In this document: piece by piece, positions 24,753 to 33,307 of the stretch | How the letters are laid out: every line of letters starts with the position of its first letter | Position numbering within the stretch: the stretch's first letter is position 1 | Origin: Schaalia sp. JY-X169 | GTDB lineage: Bacteria; Actinomycetota; Actinomycetes; Actinomycetales; Actinomycetaceae | Length of the DNA: 64,000 bases | NCBI RefSeq assembly: GCF_014069575.1 | Contig: NZ_CP059675.1 | Location: 248,001-312,000 of the forward strand | Reading direction: 5' to 3' | Position numbers and translations under genes: made by a program | Notes under the pieces: generated by a model | Database searches by the model: none | Seen by the model: the letters and a program-made list of their open reading frames with translations, nothing else | What the model was told of the DNA's origin: nothing

Positions 24753-26443
24753 TTCTCTACCTTTCCTAGTTTGCCGAGGGCGGAACGTGCTTGAAGCTCG
24801 AGATCATGAACGCGGTCGAACGCATCGGGCGAGAGATTTTGTATTGCCTTGCCGATGCGGTTCTTCAGCGTCGGAGCGATGACCCGCCCCGAGTAGGGGT
24901 AGTGCGTGTAATCTCGGAACACCTTCGGAGAGTGTGAGTAAAGGTCGACTACCAGGAGCAGATCCATTTGGGCTTCCGCGAGGCCGCCGGTCTCCCCAAC
25001 GAAGTAGCCACCGTTGCGAGCAATGTCAGCGGTGAGTAGATCGAGCATGTGGTGAAGCAAATCGGCATCCCCAACCAACTCCACCATGTGCCCCCAGCCT
25101 CCGGCGCGCTGCACTGCAAGACCGATTAGCTCGACAACTTCTCGGCGGTAGGCTGCGCCACCACGGTAAGGAGCAACCGGAGATGTATGGCTGAATTTTC
25201 CGGCAATTCCAAGTTCCGAGGCGAGATTCCTTGCGTTTAGTGAGTCCGAGAACCACTTACGTCCTCGGACTGCCGTGCCGACGACCTGAATGTACGGGTA
25301 GAGTGCGCCGAGTTTCCCGTGCATATCAAATAAGTCGAGAATGAACTGCGGATCAGCAACAACCGCTTCGGAGGCGCTCCGGTACCGCAGGTGGATCCCG
25401 TCTGCACGAAGCCCAGGTTTGGGAGGTCTGGGGGCGACAATGAGGACCTCCGCATCGCCCATTAGTGCGGTCACTCCATCTTCGGCGAGAATCCTCCAGG
25501 GGTCTTCTTTGCGGTGTACAAGACAAACGCGGCCTGGATTAGGGGTGCCTTCGGGGCTTGCAGTGACCTGGTGGTCGGAATCCGGAACACGAATGTAACT
25601 TGCCCCAATTCCTTCGGTGAGTTCCCGCGTGGTTGCTCGGCGAACCACGCCCTCAACGATGAGGTCTTCTGAGTAGCCCAGACGCATTGCTTCCTTTGTG
25701 ACTGCGGCAGTCACGATACCCTGGTCGACAAGTGCGGGAACATCGTGGAAGTAGAGGCGTTTCTTGAAAAGGGGGCATCCGTCGTACAGCAGCGCAAGCG
25801 GCGCCTCCATGGTGGAATTCGCAACGCCGTAGTTCGCGGCGGGGAAAGCTGCCTTCCACGTGTACCCCAAGTCAGCGAAGTGCGATGTGAACTGGCATTC
25901 GAAGAGCGTGACGACATCGGAGTATGAAGTAGGTGTCGGCAGGGATTCCCAGTAGCTTGCAAATGCTGGGTCGCGCAGTATGCTTCCGCGCACTGCGAGC
26001 CAGTAGGACTGTAAGTGCGCAGGCATGGTTCCACGACCCGTGTAGGGGTGGGGAGTGACGGCGGGATGGTCAGTTACACCCCAGAAATCTACGTCTTCAT
26101 TGCCCATACGAGTTAGGAGTGGTTCGAAGGAGCCGATTGGGCCAAAGAATGTGTAGTTGACAAGCAGGAGCTCGTCGAGCTTCCCAATGAAGTCCCAGCC
26201 CAGAAGGTTGAGCGCATCGCGGTATGCGCCGACATCGTAGCCCATGTTGGGGCGCTCGAGTACGCGGTCTGCGATGTTCTGGACTGCTTCCAAAGAGTCC
26301 GGCTTCAGCAACCCGTTGACCACCACCAGGATCGTGTCCACAAAGGGACGAAAACCCATCAGCGTGTCTAGTACGGAGTTGTCGCAGATCCCGTCGGGAT
26401 CATAAAGCAGGAAGACCAGTGCACTACTATGTTCAGAAGTCAC
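24749..26443 (-). CDS. RgpF-like rhamnan synthesis protein
   Basis: A 564-residue protein. The N-terminal half contains NMGYDVGAYRDALNLLGWD, the most characteristic RgpF segment, then LLLVNYTFFGPIGSFEPLL and AHLQSYWLAVRGSIL. The C-terminal part repeats RgpF-like features (FDMHGKLGALYPYIQVVG, KFSHTSPVAPYRG). It starts with GTG at 26443 and has only a weak ribosome site. It is divergent from the Wzm/Wzt exporter genes with 187 bases between the starts. Two unequal RgpF proteins in tandem suggest two transfer steps, or division of labour in one enzyme complex (inference). Confidence 0.83.
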   Translation of the reverse strand: MTSEHSSALVFLLYDPDGICDNSVLDTLMGFRPFVDTILVVVNGLLKPDSLEAVQNIADRVLERPNMGYDVGAYRDALNLLGWDFIGKLDELLLVNYTFFGPIGSFEPLLTRMGNEDVDFWGVTDHPAVTPHPYTGRGTMPAHLQSYWLAVRGSILRDPAFASYWESLPTPTSYSDVVTLFECQFTSHFADLGYTWKAAFPAANYGVANSTMEAPLALLYDGCPLFKKRLYFHDVPALVDQGIVTAAVTKEAMRLGYSEDLIVEGVVRRATTRELTEGIGASYIRVPDSDHQVTASPEGTPNPGRVCLVHRKEDPWRILAEDGVTALMGDAEVLIVAPRPPKPGLRADGIHLRYRSASEAVVADPQFILDLFDMHGKLGALYPYIQVVGTAVRGRKWFSDSLNARNLASELGIAGKFSHTSPVAPYRGGAAYRREVVELIGLAVQRAGGWGHMVELVGDADLLHHMLDLLTADIARNGGYFVGETGGLAEAQMDLLLVVDLYSHSPKVFRDYTHYPYSGRVIAPTLKNRIGKAIQNLSPDAFDRVHDLELQARSALGKLGKVEK

Positions 26444-26468
26444 TCCGACACCGCCCTAATAATTTGGG

Positions 26469-26603
26469 GTTGGCAACGCCAACGCTTGGTGCCAGCCTAC
26501 CGAAACTGTTGGCGCTGTTCCGGGACTACGCTCGGAACTTGTCCGTGGGGTAGCGCGGGGTCGCTATCATGGTCCTCATGGCAGCGACCACACCGCGCGG
26601 TGT
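26469..26603. promoter_or_regulatory. Divergent control region with hairpin and perfect 14-base palindrome
   Basis: Between the divergent rgpF-like and wzm-like genes there is a hairpin with a 6-base stem and 3-base loop (26469-26474 with 26478-26483). There is also a perfect 14-base palindrome, ACACCGCGCGGTGT, at 26590-26603, about 27 bases before the exporter start. A dyad at that place could be an operator. A TATCAT near 26562 is a possible minus 10 box for the exporter, but the spacing to any minus 35 is poor. Confidence 0.35.
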
Positions 26604-26629
26604 ACGACACTCCAACGACAGGCGGCTCT

Positions 26630-27553
26630 ATGGCTGAAGAATCTCAGATCGTAGCGGCCCGCTACAGTCGTCTGGAGAAATTACCTCTAGCTACATACCG
26701 ACGAAAAGAGAATGCCGTTACGGGGTTCTTCAACGCAGTTCGTGAGGTGGCTTCCCGTCGTGAGCTGCTTGGCCTACTGGTGCGGCGCGAGTTGGTGGGT
26801 AAGTACAAAGACAGCTCGCTTGGCCTCGTGTGGTCAATGGTTCGCCCATTAACCCAGTTGCTCATCTACTACCTGGTGATGGGAGAGTTCCTCGGGGCCG
26901 CGCGAAACATCAATAATTTCGCGATCTTTATCTTCTCGGGGCTCACCATCTATGGGCTATTCTCCGAGATAGTCAACACAATGACGAGTTCGATTGTTGC
27001 TAACTCAGGGTTGATCAAGAAGGTCTACCTCCCGCGTGAGATTTTCCCGATTGCCGCAGTAGGTGCGGCACTCGTCAACTTCGGCCTCCAAATGATCATT
27101 CTGTTGGTCGCGGCGGCGCTTGTCGGAACCATTGTCTTCGGTGCGAACCTCTTGTTCTCGCTCCTCTCCGTGCTAATCGTCTTGCTGTATGCGGTTGGAG
27201 TGGGGCTCTTCCTCGCCGCCTGGAATGTGTACTTGCGTGATATCCAGTTCATGGTGGAAGTAATCGTCATGCTGCTCATGTGGTTCAGTCCGATCGTCTA
27301 CTCGTGGACGTTTGTGGCAGACGCGTTCAATTTCAGAGGGATTGGTTGGTTGACGAACATTTACATCAACAATCCTGTGACCCTCGCGGTTCTAGGTTTC
27401 CAGAAGTCGTTCTGGGCAGATGCGAGCGACGGCATCATGCCGGATGACCTACTCCTTCGAATGGGAGTCGCCGCATTGATTGGCGTCCTCGTCCTCTGGT
27501 GGGGTCAGCGCGTGTTCTCCCGATTGCAGCCTAACTTTGCTCAGGAACTCTAA
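26630..27553 (+). CDS. ABC polysaccharide exporter, membrane subunit (Wzm/TagG type)
   Basis: A 307-residue permease starting at the ATG at 26630 (AEESQIVAARYSRLEKL); longer readings upstream look non-coding. VRRELVGKYKDSSLGLVWS and LIYYLVMGEFLG are typical of the ABC-2 O-antigen and teichoic-acid exporter family, with six membrane helices. AGGCGG lies seven bases upstream. The stop TAA shares its last A with the next ATG, so both subunits are coupled. The partner is the Wzt-like ATPase. It would move an undecaprenyl-linked chain across the membrane. Confidence 0.88.
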   Translation: MAEESQIVAARYSRLEKLPLATYRRKENAVTGFFNAVREVASRRELLGLLVRRELVGKYKDSSLGLVWSMVRPLTQLLIYYLVMGEFLGAARNINNFAIFIFSGLTIYGLFSEIVNTMTSSIVANSGLIKKVYLPREIFPIAAVGAALVNFGLQMIILLVAAALVGTIVFGANLLFSLLSVLIVLLYAVGVGLFLAAWNVYLRDIQFMVEVIVMLLMWFSPIVYSWTFVADAFNFRGIGWLTNIYINNPVTLAVLGFQKSFWADASDGIMPDDLLLRMGVAALIGVLVLWWGQRVFSRLQPNFAQEL

Positions 27554-28818
27554 TGGCACACGATATTTCACCTTCTGAGGGCCACGACGCGAATGCTCGG
27601 GTGCTTCCCGGACCTGAGGTTGCGGTCATTAACGATGTGTCGAAGTTCTTTGTTCTGCGCAAGGACAAGTCCGTAAAGGATCGCTTACTCCACCCCGGGC
27701 GATCGCGGAAACACGAGGACCGGTTCTGGGCGCTTAGGGATGTCTCCCTTCAGATCCGCGCTGGCACAACAATTGGGCTCATCGGGCCCAACGGCTCGGG
27801 AAAATCAACCCTTCTCAAGATGATTGGAGGGATAATCCAGCCCGACGATGGAGTCGTCGAGACTAGAGGTCGGCTTGCTGCCCTCCTTGAGCTCGGCGCA
27901 GGCTTTCACCCGGACCTGACAGGCCGGGAGAACGTTTACTTGAACGCTGCGATCCTTGGGATGTCGCGCGAAGAAACTGATGAGAAGTTCGAGAGTATCG
28001 TTGCTTTCTCCGGTATCTCGCAGTTTATAGACACCCAGGTCAAGTTCTACTCTTCCGGTATGTACGTCCGCTTGGCCTTCGCCGTCGCCATCCACGTCGA
28101 CCCGGATATTCTCCTTGTAGACGAAGTTCTCGCAGTCGGTGATGAAGCCTTCCAGGAGAAGTGCCTGAGCAAAATTCAAGAGTTCCAGCAAGAAGGGCGG
28201 ACGATCATCATCGTCTCCCATTCCATGGGGCACATCACGTCGCTGTGTGACCGCGCGATTGTTCTCCATAAGGGCACTGTTGCCTTCGATGGGGATCCCA
28301 TCGAGGCCGTCCAAGTCATGCGGACTGGGCTGTTTCTTGACAGCATTGATGGGGTATCGGTTGCCACAGGTCGGGACGAAGTTGAGACGCTGGGACAGAC
28401 CACCATCCTGCGGATTGCTCCCTCGACTGTAGACAGCTCATTGCGGCCGGGTGAGGACCTCACCGTTGACGTGGAGGTCTACGTTCCTCGGCAAATGCCA
28501 AAGTGGGACCTGACGCTCTCCATCAACAACTCGCTTGGTTCGACGATCCTCATTACCAGCGCCCATGCTGCGGGCCTCAAGAATGCGCCAATCGAAGGTA
28601 CTCAGATAGTCCGGTTTGAACTGCCGAGCCTTTCTCTGACAGATGGGGGATACTCGCTCACTGCTGTGTTCTATGACGAATTTCAGCACGAGGTTTGCAG
28701 GAGTGAGGGGGCCGCCGCTTTCCGAGCGGAGTCTGGAGAAGAGAGCATAGGGACCGTCTACTCCAGAGTAGTTGGCTCACTGTTACCACCTGAGGGGACA
28801 GACGATGCGGACGCGTGA
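27553..28818 (+). CDS. ABC polysaccharide exporter, ATPase subunit with C-terminal Wzt-like domain
   Basis: A 421-residue protein. Residues about 25-255 form the ATPase: Walker A GPNGSGKST, the family-typical LLELGAGFHPDLTGRENVYL, the degenerate signature YSSGMYVRLAFAVA and Walker B ILLVDEVLAVGD. Residues about 280-410 form an extra beta-rich domain like the Wzt C-terminal glycan-recognition domain, which reads a terminal modification in O-antigen systems. Such a domain implies that the exported chain carries a specific end cap (inference). It directly follows its membrane partner. Confidence 0.88.
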   Translation: MAHDISPSEGHDANARVLPGPEVAVINDVSKFFVLRKDKSVKDRLLHPGRSRKHEDRFWALRDVSLQIRAGTTIGLIGPNGSGKSTLLKMIGGIIQPDDGVVETRGRLAALLELGAGFHPDLTGRENVYLNAAILGMSREETDEKFESIVAFSGISQFIDTQVKFYSSGMYVRLAFAVAIHVDPDILLVDEVLAVGDEAFQEKCLSKIQEFQQEGRTIIIVSHSMGHITSLCDRAIVLHKGTVAFDGDPIEAVQVMRTGLFLDSIDGVSVATGRDEVETLGQTTILRIAPSTVDSSLRPGEDLTVDVEVYVPRQMPKWDLTLSINNSLGSTILITSAHAAGLKNAPIEGTQIVRFELPSLSLTDGGYSLTAVFYDEFQHEVCRSEGAAAFRAESGEESIGTVYSRVVGSLLPPEGTDDADA

Positions 28819-30481
28819 CACGGGAGGAGGGGCGTCTTCATCTTGGGTCCTGGCAATCGTCGGTATCCTGGGCGTCTTCTTTGGCATGGTCGCCTGGGCC
28901 ATGGTCTCTCCGACTGGCGGCGCCCCGGACGATGACTACCACCTCGGCAGTATCTGGTGTCCCGACCCCGTCGAGGGTGGCTCATGCGACGTCGTAGTAA
29001 GTAATGGTGAAGTCACCAACGTCATCGTTCCAGAGACGGTTTACATGTCTCAGCACTGTTGGGCATTCCATCCGGAACAGTCGGCTGCCTGCTCAGACGC
29101 TCTTTCTGATCAGAACCTGGTCCCTTCTTATCGGTTCGACACGGGATCCTACCCCCCTGGCTTCTACCAGTTCCACCACACGTTTGTGGGAACTGACGTC
29201 CACAGATCCATCATGGTGATGCGGGTTGCAAACGTCATACTCGGACTCGGTGCGCTGACGCTTGTTGGGGCACTTGCACTACCGCGACGCAGACAAGACC
29301 TTCTGCTTGCAACCGTCGTTGCGTGGGTGCCGATGGGCGTCTACTTTGTAGCCTCAAACAATCCCACCAGTTGGGCGATTAGCGGCACCCTAATCTATGC
29401 GGCGGGGCTACTCTGCTCTGTCGAGTCAGAGCGGTGGCGACGCTGGGCGTTGCTCTTGGTGGCAGCTAGTGGGGCTGGGATGGCGATGATGAGCAGGCCT
29501 GATGCCGCATTCTTCATCTTCGTCGTGACACTTGCGACGTGGTTGCTCATTCCACTGCGCCGCCAACGGATTCCAGAACTAGTGGTCTCTGTCGCTGCCT
29601 CACTGCTCGGCCTAATCGTGCTCATGAGCTCGAATCAAGCTTCAAGCCTCACCGGCGATGGCGGCTGGCCTGTGGACGAGAACCTGTCAGCACTGCGCGT
29701 GTTCCTAATGAACCTCCTGTCACTTCCGGAATACGCCGCGAGCTTCTGGGGACTCGGTATGGGTCCGGGTTGGATGGACGTGCCGCTGTATGGCTGGTCG
29801 ACGCTGACAATGGTGGTGCTGTTCGGGGGACTTGTGTTTGCTGGCGCCGACTACGTTTCATGGCGTAAGGGGCTTGCCGCGCTAGTCCTCTTTGGTGCGC
29901 TTTTCGGCATACCTGTAGTGAGTATGACCTTGCGCCACGTCCAGCCGCTCACGTACTACCAGGGACGTTATATGCTCCCGTTGCTGGCGGTGGCCCTGTT
30001 TGTCTGGTTACGCAGCTCCGATCGAAAGCCGCTGGTTCTCGCTCCCGGGCAGTTTGCGATGATCGCGGCAGTTGCTTCAATCGCGAATGCGCTGGCACTT
30101 CGGTCGACGACCTACCGTTTTTCGACCGGTGTGAACTCTGGGAACCATTTGAGCGCGGGGAGTCTGACCTGGTGGCCCTGGGTGGTCGGACCAAAAGTGG
30201 TGTGGATGGGTGGCGCCCTCGCCATGGCTATCGGAATCACGCTGCTACTTTTGCTGGTAACCCGTCAAAGGGCCTCGGTGCGCGACACCTTAGGTAGTGT
30301 GGAACCTGAACAACCAAACTCAAGGGGATGGAATGGCTATGAAGGGAATCATTCTGGCAGGCGGGTCGGGCACGCGGCTACACCCGCTCACGCTGGGCAC
30401 ATCGAAGCAGCTGATGCCGGTGTACGACAAACCGATGATCTATTACCCGCTGACGACACTGATGCTGGCGGGAATCAATGA
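28805..30481 (+). CDS. Polytopic membrane protein, DUF2142-like
   Basis: About 558 residues from the ATG at 28805, which lies 14 bases inside the exporter ATPase gene. An N-terminal helix precedes an extracellular loop with four Cys, then about ten helices; the [15 protein letters not shown] segment is typical of DUF2142 membrane proteins, possibly GT-C enzymes. The last helix ends near base 30270, but the frame runs on to 30481, overlapping rmlA by 149 bases. Both other frames hit TAG stops within 30293-30299, so a single-base indel near the end may have lengthened this protein. The N-terminal part is secure; the tail is not. Confidence 0.7.
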   Translation: MRTRDTGGGASSSWVLAIVGILGVFFGMVAWAMVSPTGGAPDDDYHLGSIWCPDPVEGGSCDVVVSNGEVTNVIVPETVYMSQHCWAFHPEQSAACSDALSDQNLVPSYRFDTGSYPPGFYQFHHTFVGTDVHRSIMVMRVANVILGLGALTLVGALALPRRRQDLLLATVVAWVPMGVYFVASNNPTSWAISGTLIYAAGLLCSVESERWRRWALLLVAASGAGMAMMSRPDAAFFIFVVTLATWLLIPLRRQRIPELVVSVAASLLGLIVLMSSNQASSLTGDGGWPVDENLSALRVFLMNLLSLPEYAASFWGLGMGPGWMDVPLYGWSTLTMVVLFGGLVFAGADYVSWRKGLAALVLFGALFGIPVVSMTLRHVQPLTYYQGRYMLPLLAVALFVWLRSSDRKPLVLAPGQFAMIAAVASIANALALRSTTYRFSTGVNSGNHLSAGSLTWWPWVVGPKVVWMGGALAMAIGITLLLLLVTRQRASVRDTLGSVEPEQPNSRGWNGYEGNHSGRRVGHAATPAHAGHIEAADAGVRQTDDLLPADDTDAGGNQ

Positions 30482-31211
30482 GATCCTCATAATTACCACC
30501 CCTCATGACGCTGCCGGATTTGAGAGGCTGCTGGGAGACGGGTCCCAGTTCGGCATCAAGATAACTTACGCGCAACAAGCTGTTCCCAATGGTCTTGCAC
30601 AGGCATTCGTCATCGGGGCGGACTTTATTGGTGATGACAAGGTTGCCCTCGTCCTCGGCGACAACCTCTTTTATGGTCCCGGTATGGGGTCTCGACTCTC
30701 ACGCCTTACAGATATCAAGGGTGGCGCCGTCTTCGCGTACCGCGTGTCCAACCCTTCGGCGTACGGAGTCGTGGAGTTTGACCGCGACAACAGAGCGGTC
30801 TCTTTGGAAGAGAAGCCGGCTGCACCCCGCTCGCATTACGCGGTCCCGGGCCTGTACTTTTACGACAACACGGTTGTCCAGATAGCTAAGGATCTGGAGC
30901 CATCTGCCCGCGGCGAGTACGAGATTACGGACGTCAACAAGGTTTACCTTGATAGGGGGGATCTCGCTGTCGAGGTCCTTCCCAGGGGCACCGCATGGCT
31001 TGACACCGGAACTTTCGACGATCTGTCAGATGCCGCGGTATTCATTCGTACCGTTCAAGATCGTCAGGGAATGAAGATTGGCTGCCCCGAAGAAGTGGGC
31101 TGGCGTAAGGAATTTCTGACGGATGAGGAACTGCGAGAAGTAGCTCTTCCCCTGGTCAAGTCAGGTTACGGAGAATACCTCCTCGACCTGATTGAGCAGG
31201 GTCGGGACTAG
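30333..31211 (+). CDS. rmlA: Glucose-1-phosphate thymidylyltransferase
   Basis: A 292-residue enzyme, ATG at 30333 with AAGGGGA just upstream. [16 protein letters not shown] is the nucleotide-binding loop and [17 protein letters not shown] the RmlA signature. [28 protein letters not shown] and [13 protein letters not shown] complete the active site. It makes dTDP-glucose, the first step to dTDP-rhamnose. The next step, RmlB, is at 39682. RmlC and RmlD are not in this window. Confidence 0.93.
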   Translation: MAMKGIILAGGSGTRLHPLTLGTSKQLMPVYDKPMIYYPLTTLMLAGINEILIITTPHDAAGFERLLGDGSQFGIKITYAQQAVPNGLAQAFVIGADFIGDDKVALVLGDNLFYGPGMGSRLSRLTDIKGGAVFAYRVSNPSAYGVVEFDRDNRAVSLEEKPAAPRSHYAVPGLYFYDNTVVQIAKDLEPSARGEYEITDVNKVYLDRGDLAVEVLPRGTAWLDTGTFDDLSDAAVFIRTVQDRQGMKIGCPEEVGWRKEFLTDEELREVALPLVKSGYGEYLLDLIEQGRD

Positions 31212-31248
31212 GGGCCCAAGCGCGTCTCACGACGGTGTTGGGGATCAA

Positions 31249-31998
31249 ATGAATGAGAAGGTGATTGCCTCCGGAGAGCGACTTTTGGTCGTGATTCCAG
31301 CTTGGAACGAAGCCAGCGTGATCGGTGACGTTCTCACTGAGCTCCGTACAGCAGTACCGTGGGCAGACGTCGTTGTCGTCTCCGATGGTTCTGTGGATGA
31401 CACGGCGAAAATCGCTAGGGACGGTGGTGTGAAGGTGCTCGAGCTACCGTTGAACCTGGGGGTTGGTGCGGCCATGCGCACGGGGTACTTATATGCGCGT
31501 CGCAATGGCTATGACTGGGCCCTACAGCTGGATGCAGACGGTCAACATGATCCCGCTGATATTCCTCGCCTCCTGGATGCAGCAAGAGCGGCGGATGCAG
31601 ACATTGTGATCGGGGCGAGGTTCGCGGGCACTGGAAGCTACCAGACTAAGGGCCCTCGTCGATGGGCAATGAGTTTGTTGTCAGCTGTCCTCTCGCCGGT
31701 CACCAAAGCCAAATTGACGGATACCACGTCAGGGTTCAAGCTAAATTCCAAGAAGGCAATTGAGTTGTTCTCGGTGGATTACCCGGCAGAGTACCTGGGA
31801 GACACGATCGGTGCTTTGACAATCGCCGCGCGACGCAGGCTCAAGATCATTCAGGTTCCAGTGGAGATGAGGCCCAGGGCGGGCGGTGAGCCGTCCCACG
31901 GTGCACTAAAGTCAACGCGTTTCCTACTTCGAGCGTGGTTTGCGCTCGCGATAGCGCTCACGCAGAGACCTCTATCTGTGGGGGGCGCAGGAAAATGA
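31249..31998 (+). CDS. GT2 glycosyltransferase, dolichol-phosphate mannosyltransferase-like
   Basis: About 249 residues. LVVIPAWNEASVIGDVL, VVVVSDGSVDDTAKIA and ALQLDADGQHDPADIPRLL are the canonical GT2/DPM motifs with the DAD metal site. It ends without a full membrane domain and overlaps the next gene, a small two-helix DUF2304 protein, by four bases (ATGA). That pairing is common and suggests the DUF2304 protein anchors it. The likely product is a polyprenyl-phosphate-linked sugar used outside the membrane by GT-C enzymes such as the DUF2142 or DUF6541 proteins (inference). Confidence 0.85.
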   Translation: MNEKVIASGERLLVVIPAWNEASVIGDVLTELRTAVPWADVVVVSDGSVDDTAKIARDGGVKVLELPLNLGVGAAMRTGYLYARRNGYDWALQLDADGQHDPADIPRLLDAARAADADIVIGARFAGTGSYQTKGPRRWAMSLLSAVLSPVTKAKLTDTTSGFKLNSKKAIELFSVDYPAEYLGDTIGALTIAARRRLKIIQVPVEMRPRAGGEPSHGALKSTRFLLRAWFALAIALTQRPLSVGGAGK

Positions 31999-32393
31999 GC
32001 AGCACGAGCTACATTTTCGGCATTGTGTTCTCGCTGGTAGTCTTCGCAGCGATTTTCGTTAACCTTCGCTCAGGACGCATGAAGGAGAAATACGCGACCT
32101 GGTGGATTGTGATCGGCATCGCCGTGGTACTGATTTCCGTGTTCCCTCAAGTACTCTCCTTCCTCTCACGACATCTCGGTGTCGAAGTCCCCTTCAACCT
32201 CGGGTTGTTTGCCGGAGGTATCGTATTGTTGCTCATCACGCTGCAGTTCAGTGTCGACCTGTCGAAGAATTCGGACTCGGACAGAAGGCTGGCTGAGGAG
32301 ATCGCACTGGTATCCGAGAGGGTGAGGGTGCTAGAGGAGGTGCGGGACGTCGAGGAGGAGAACGGCCAGGAGGAGCCCGACGCGGGGTTCTAG
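31995..32393 (+). CDS. DUF2304 small membrane protein
   Basis: A 132-residue protein with three hydrophobic segments (about residues 5-22, 35-52 and 67-87), followed by an acidic coiled-coil-like tail (LAEEIALVSERVRVLEEV). This matches DUF2304 proteins, which sit beside DPM-like GT2 genes. The ATG overlaps the stop of that gene by four bases. A membrane partner of the upstream transferase is the best guess. Confidence 0.78.
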   Translation: MSSTSYIFGIVFSLVVFAAIFVNLRSGRMKEKYATWWIVIGIAVVLISVFPQVLSFLSRHLGVEVPFNLGLFAGGIVLLLITLQFSVDLSKNSDSDRRLAEEIALVSERVRVLEEVRDVEEENGQEEPDAGF

Positions 32394-32437
32394 GCCCAGT
32401 TCGAGATGATACGTGGGAGTGCCCGCTAGGAGGAACC

Positions 32438-33307
32438 GTGTTTAAGGATTATGATGACCCGGATTTGCTTCGGCGCATCCAAGAGTTACTGACGAGGATC
32501 TTGAAAGAGTTCGATCGTGTATGTGCAGAGGTTGGGACTCCCTATGTCGTCTACGGGGGAACCGCTCTGGGTGCGGTTCGCCACGGCGGATTTATCCCGT
32601 GGGATGATGACGTCGACGTATGTATGCTGCGACGCGACTACGAGCGGTTCCTTTCGCATGCTCCGGGCGTATTAAAGCCAGAGTATGTACTCTCGAACTC
32701 TCGCGTAGACGCTGAGTTTCCCAACATGTTCTCTGTTCTGGGACTCCGAGACACGGAGTTCATCTCCGAATTCATCAAAGACAGTCCGTACAAGATGCGG
32801 CTCTCGATCGATATATTCCCCCTCGACAAGGTTCCGCGGGAGACATGGCGGTACCGATTGCAAGCTCGGGAGGCTTGGTTCTGGGGGCGCATGATGTACT
32901 TGCAGGGGACTCCACGCCCGTACTTGAGCCTCGAGCCTGCCGTAACAAGGGCAGTGCATTCTGTGACGGGCCTTGTGTATCGGGCACTAAAGGGCCTTCA
33001 CGTGGGTCCCACAGTCCTGCAGAACCGATGGGAGAAGGCAGCGAGACGTTTCGAGCAAGAGCCTGGGAACAGGCACACCGACTTCACGGATATGAATCCA
33101 ATGGCATGGGAGGTCGCAGAAGGTGATCTCTTTCCATCAGTGTCAGCTCCATTTGGGGACATCGAGGTGCAGCTCCCCAACAACTATGAGGCGATATTGA
33201 CCCGCGGCTACGGCGATTACATGGAGCTACCACCAGAGAATAAGAGAAAGAACCACCAGCCATACCACGTGGACTTGGGCCGCTACGCAGAAGTCGACCC
33301 GGATTAG
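32438..33307 (+). CDS. licD: LicD-family phosphotransferase
   Basis: A 289-residue protein with the LicD/fukutin nucleotidyltransferase-like core: YVVYGGTALGAVRHGGFIPW followed by DDDVDVCMLRRDYERF, with the catalytic acidic cluster, and IDIFPLDKVP further on. LicD moves phosphocholine from CDP-choline onto a sugar of teichoic acid or capsule. The CDP-choline enzymes LicA and LicC are encoded 3 kb downstream as a fusion, with a LicB importer, which supports this role. The GTG start has AGGAGG five to eight bases before it. The stop overlaps the flippase start by one base. Confidence 0.88.
   Translation: MFKDYDDPDLLRRIQELLTRILKEFDRVCAEVGTPYVVYGGTALGAVRHGGFIPWDDDVDVCMLRRDYERFLSHAPGVLKPEYVLSNSRVDAEFPNMFSVLGLRDTEFISEFIKDSPYKMRLSIDIFPLDKVPRETWRYRLQAREAWFWGRMMYLQGTPRPYLSLEPAVTRAVHSVTGLVYRALKGLHVGPTVLQNRWEKAARRFEQEPGNRHTDFTDMNPMAWEVAEGDLFPSVSAPFGDIEVQLPNNYEAILTRGYGDYMELPPENKRKNHQPYHVDLGRYAEVDPD

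Noticed and set aside
26429-26629. N-terminal extension of the Wzm-like permease
   Set aside because: The 67 extra residues are Trp/Cys/Ser-rich and unlike the family, and cover the divergent control region.
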